From JABSSA01 sp039984715 (GTDB taxonomy: Bacteria > Pseudomonadota > Alphaproteobacteria > Rhodobacterales > Rhodobacteraceae): 64,000 bases of DNA. The stretch is from positions 124,001 through 188,000 of the forward strand of contig JBDWUA010000016.1 in assembly GCA_039984715.1 (NCBI GenBank), written 5' to 3'. Numbering within the stretch: position 1 is the first letter of the stretch; every line of letters starts with the position of its first letter. Shown here piece by piece: positions 62,587-64,000 of this stretch. The position numbers and the translations under genes were made by a program. Under the pieces are notes generated by a model. That model was given only the letters and a program-made list of their open reading frames with translations. It was not told the origin of the DNA and did no database searches.

Positions 62587-63363
62587 ATGAAAAAGCCAAA
62601 ATGGGTTGTTGAAAAGGAACGTGGGAAACGCGCGGCTGCGGCTGAGACCGTTTGGCTGTTTGGGCTGCATGCAGTGCGCGACGCCTTGTCCAATCCGCAA
62701 CGCGAACGATTGCGTTTGGTTGTGACTTTGAATGCCGAAGCCAAGCTTGCCGACGCCATTGCCCAAAGCGGTATGGAACCCGAAGTCGTGGATGCACGGT
62801 CGTTTTCCGCGCCTTTGGATCCGGGCTCTGTCCATCAGGGGGCTGCGTTGGAAGTGAAAGCTTTGAATTGGGGCCAACTGGTCGATCACGCAATCGGGGC
62901 TGAAGCGCCGAGGCTGTTGCTTTTGGATCGCGTGACTGACCCACATAATGTTGGGGCCATTTTGCGATCAGCCGAAGTGTTGGGCGCGCAAGCGGTGATT
63001 GGCACACGTCACCATTCGGCACCTGAAACGGGCGCTTTGGCCAAATCCGCGAGTGGTGCGTTGGAGCGACAACCTTATTTGCGTGTGCGCAATCTGGCGG
63101 ACACGATCATTGAATTGCAACAGATGGGATATCTGGTGCTTGGTCTAGACGGCGAGGGCGATGAGACTATCGAACACGCCGTTAAAGACCGTATTGATGG
63201 CCCTGTGGCTTTGGTTTTGGGCGCAGAAGGGCCGGGGTTGCGGGCCAAGACGCGTGAAACCGTAGACAAGCTTGTCCGAATTGACGCGGCTGGTGGATTT
63301 GGGTCGTTGAATGTCTCGAACGCGGCTGCAATCGCCCTATATGCGTCCAAAGCGAGGACGTGA
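62587..63363 (+). CDS. rlmB: 23S rRNA 2'-O-methyltransferase, SpoU family
   Basis: A 258-residue SpoU/TrmH (SPOUT) methyltransferase with an N-terminal L30e-like substrate-binding domain. Motif 1 is HNVGAILRSAEVLGAQAVIG, motif 2 LVLGAEGPGL, motif 3 SLNVSNAAAIALY. RlmB modifies G2251 in the 23S peptidyl-transferase region. ATG 62587 is used (GTG 62584 possible); a GAGG sits upstream. It neighbours the tRNA-Tyr gene as in other Rhodobacteraceae I know. Confidence 0.92.
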   Translation: MKKPKWVVEKERGKRAAAAETVWLFGLHAVRDALSNPQRERLRLVVTLNAEAKLADAIAQSGMEPEVVDARSFSAPLDPGSVHQGAALEVKALNWGQLVDHAIGAEAPRLLLLDRVTDPHNVGAILRSAEVLGAQAVIGTRHHSAPETGALAKSASGALERQPYLRVRNLADTIIELQQMGYLVLGLDGEGDETIEHAVKDRIDGPVALVLGAEGPGLRAKTRETVDKLVRIDAAGGFGSLNVSNAAAIALYASKART

Positions 63364-63367
63364 CCGG

Positions 63368-63667
63368 ATGAGTTACCCGACCAAGATTGCGACGTGTTGT
63401 TACTGTGGGACACGCGCAGCGTTGGTTTTAAAAGGTAAATTCCGTCACGAGCTGGCCTGTGGGTCTTGTGGGGCCCCTTTGCATGATCTCAAGATGTTGC
63501 CAAAGGACAAAGTGGTCGATCGTGAGCGAGGCGGGTCATCTGTTCAAAGAAAGCCAATTTCGGGGACATACAGGCCCGATAGTAAAAAGAAGCGAAAGCC
63601 TCGTAAAGGCTGGATGCGAGACCTGTTGGAAGAAGCTGTGGATTTGATCGAGGATGTGTTCGACTAA
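63368..63667 (+). CDS. Small zinc-ribbon protein
   Basis: A 99-residue protein with a zinc ribbon (CCYCGTR and CGSCGAP, two CxxC pairs at about residues 10-34) and a basic, Lys/Arg-rich C-terminus. The start is four bases after rlmB, so probably cotranscribed. May be an RNA-related accessory factor (inference from the neighbour). Confidence 0.75.
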   Translation: MSYPTKIATCCYCGTRAALVLKGKFRHELACGSCGAPLHDLKMLPKDKVVDRERGGSSVQRKPISGTYRPDSKKKRKPRKGWMRDLLEEAVDLIEDVFD

Positions 63668-63831
63668 CGAACAATCGGCGATTTCTCTCCGATATTACCC
63701 GTTTGCGTTTAAGTTTCGTTCACACTTTTGAGACAGTCTCTTTTTTAATGGCTGAGAATTCTTATCTCATTGTCAGGGTCTCAGGTTTGGAACGCCTGCG
63801 GGCCATCTCAATGTCCCTCGTTCCGCACTGT

Positions 63832-63868
63832 GCGCTCCTTCGGTCCCCCCGTCGGAGCGCCTTTTTTA
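63832..63868 (+). terminator. Intrinsic terminator before the CoA-binding gene
   Basis: GCGCTCC, loop, GGAGCGC followed by CTTTTTT. It lies 29 bases before the start at 63897 and ends a transcript that comes from upstream. Confidence 0.85.
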
Positions 63869-63896
63869 TTGGGACAATTCGCGGTAAGTGTTTTGC

Positions 63897-64000
63897 ATGA
63901 CTTATTATTCTGACGCCCATCTGAAAGACGTTTTGCAGCGAACGAAAGTGATTGCGATGGTCGGCGTATCTGCCAACCCGATACGTCCCTCAAATTACGT
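63897..64000 (+). CDS. CoA-binding protein, N-terminal part (cut by window end)
   Basis: The first 34 residues, opening MTYYSDAHLKDVLQRTKVIA and then MVGVSANPIRPSN, match the CoA-binding (YccU-like) family, where VIAMVGVSANP is the Rossmann nucleotide-binding loop. The rest lies outside the window. The short leader after the terminator suggests its own promoter close by. Confidence 0.8.
   Translation, partial: MTYYSDAHLKDVLQRTKVIAMVGVSANPIRPSNY

Noticed and set aside
1..64000. CRISPR arrays, prophage, toxin-antitoxin or restriction systems
   Set aside because: I looked for evenly spaced short repeats, phage structural genes and typical defence gene pairs and found none.

Overview
The window looks like a chromosomal segment of a marine alphaproteobacterium of the Rhodobacteraceae (Roseobacter group). 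Gene content points there: fdxA, carD, a SUV3-like helicase next to an S4 protein, a smo/mtlK-type polyol ABC cluster, and a tRNA-Tyr beside rlmB. This placement is inferred from gene content; no search was possible. There are no phage genes, CRISPR arrays or intact transposases.

Region 1 (1-8180) is an accessory patch of short, mostly unrecognised genes on both strands, with AT-richer genes and long gaps. Direct DNA repeats sit between them: a roughly 190-nt family with full copies near 3497, 4498 and 5575 and partial copies at 349, 2293 and 7981, and a 60-nt pair at 6380 and 7446. Recognisable genes are a ferric-reductase-like membrane protein cut by the window edge, a membrane class III nucleotide cyclase and a GNAT acetyltransferase.

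Region 2 (8184-22647) is the most striking part. A 13-gene operon-like run on the minus strand encodes a sugar-type ABC importer, a HisD/HpsN-family dehydrogenase, an SDR, three SnoaL/NTF2-like proteins, a LacI regulator, a bicupin, a MetE-like zinc protein and an alpha/beta hydrolase. Most junctions overlap or are a few bases wide. A divergent pair (a fourth SnoaL-like protein and a VOC protein) shares the upstream region, which carries two identical, oppositely oriented LacI-type operators. I read this as one regulated uptake-and-breakdown system whose substrate I cannot name.

Region 3 (22800-48050) is mostly core genome: pepF, a lysophospholipase-like hydrolase, an SCP2 protein, the SUV3-like helicase, an S4 protein, fdxA, carD, a Kef-type antiporter, an Lrp regulator divergent from hppD, a very long PilM/GspC-like membrane protein, metY, a glycosyltransferase-like protein, a GDPD, and a four-gene operon with a fused ferric-reductase/Rieske protein. 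A strong ribosome binding site precedes a 26-residue membrane peptide at 46696.

Region 4 (48050-50820) holds a two-gene secreted unit, a lipoprotein and a 405-residue exported protein, flanked by sparse DNA.

Region 5 (50821-61761) is a polyol catabolic locus: gatZ-like and pfkB on one side; a divergent LacI regulator, ABC importer (smoEFGK type), SDR polyol dehydrogenase, mannitol 2-dehydrogenase and zinc alcohol dehydrogenase on the other. Two matching 17-bp operator candidates lie upstream of pfkB/lacI and of the binding-protein gene. The dehydrogenases would make ketoses, and the kinase plus GatZ-type enzyme would take D-tagatose to fructose 6-phosphate. Region 6 (62227-64000) has tRNA-Tyr, rlmB, a zinc-ribbon protein and the start of a CoA-binding protein.
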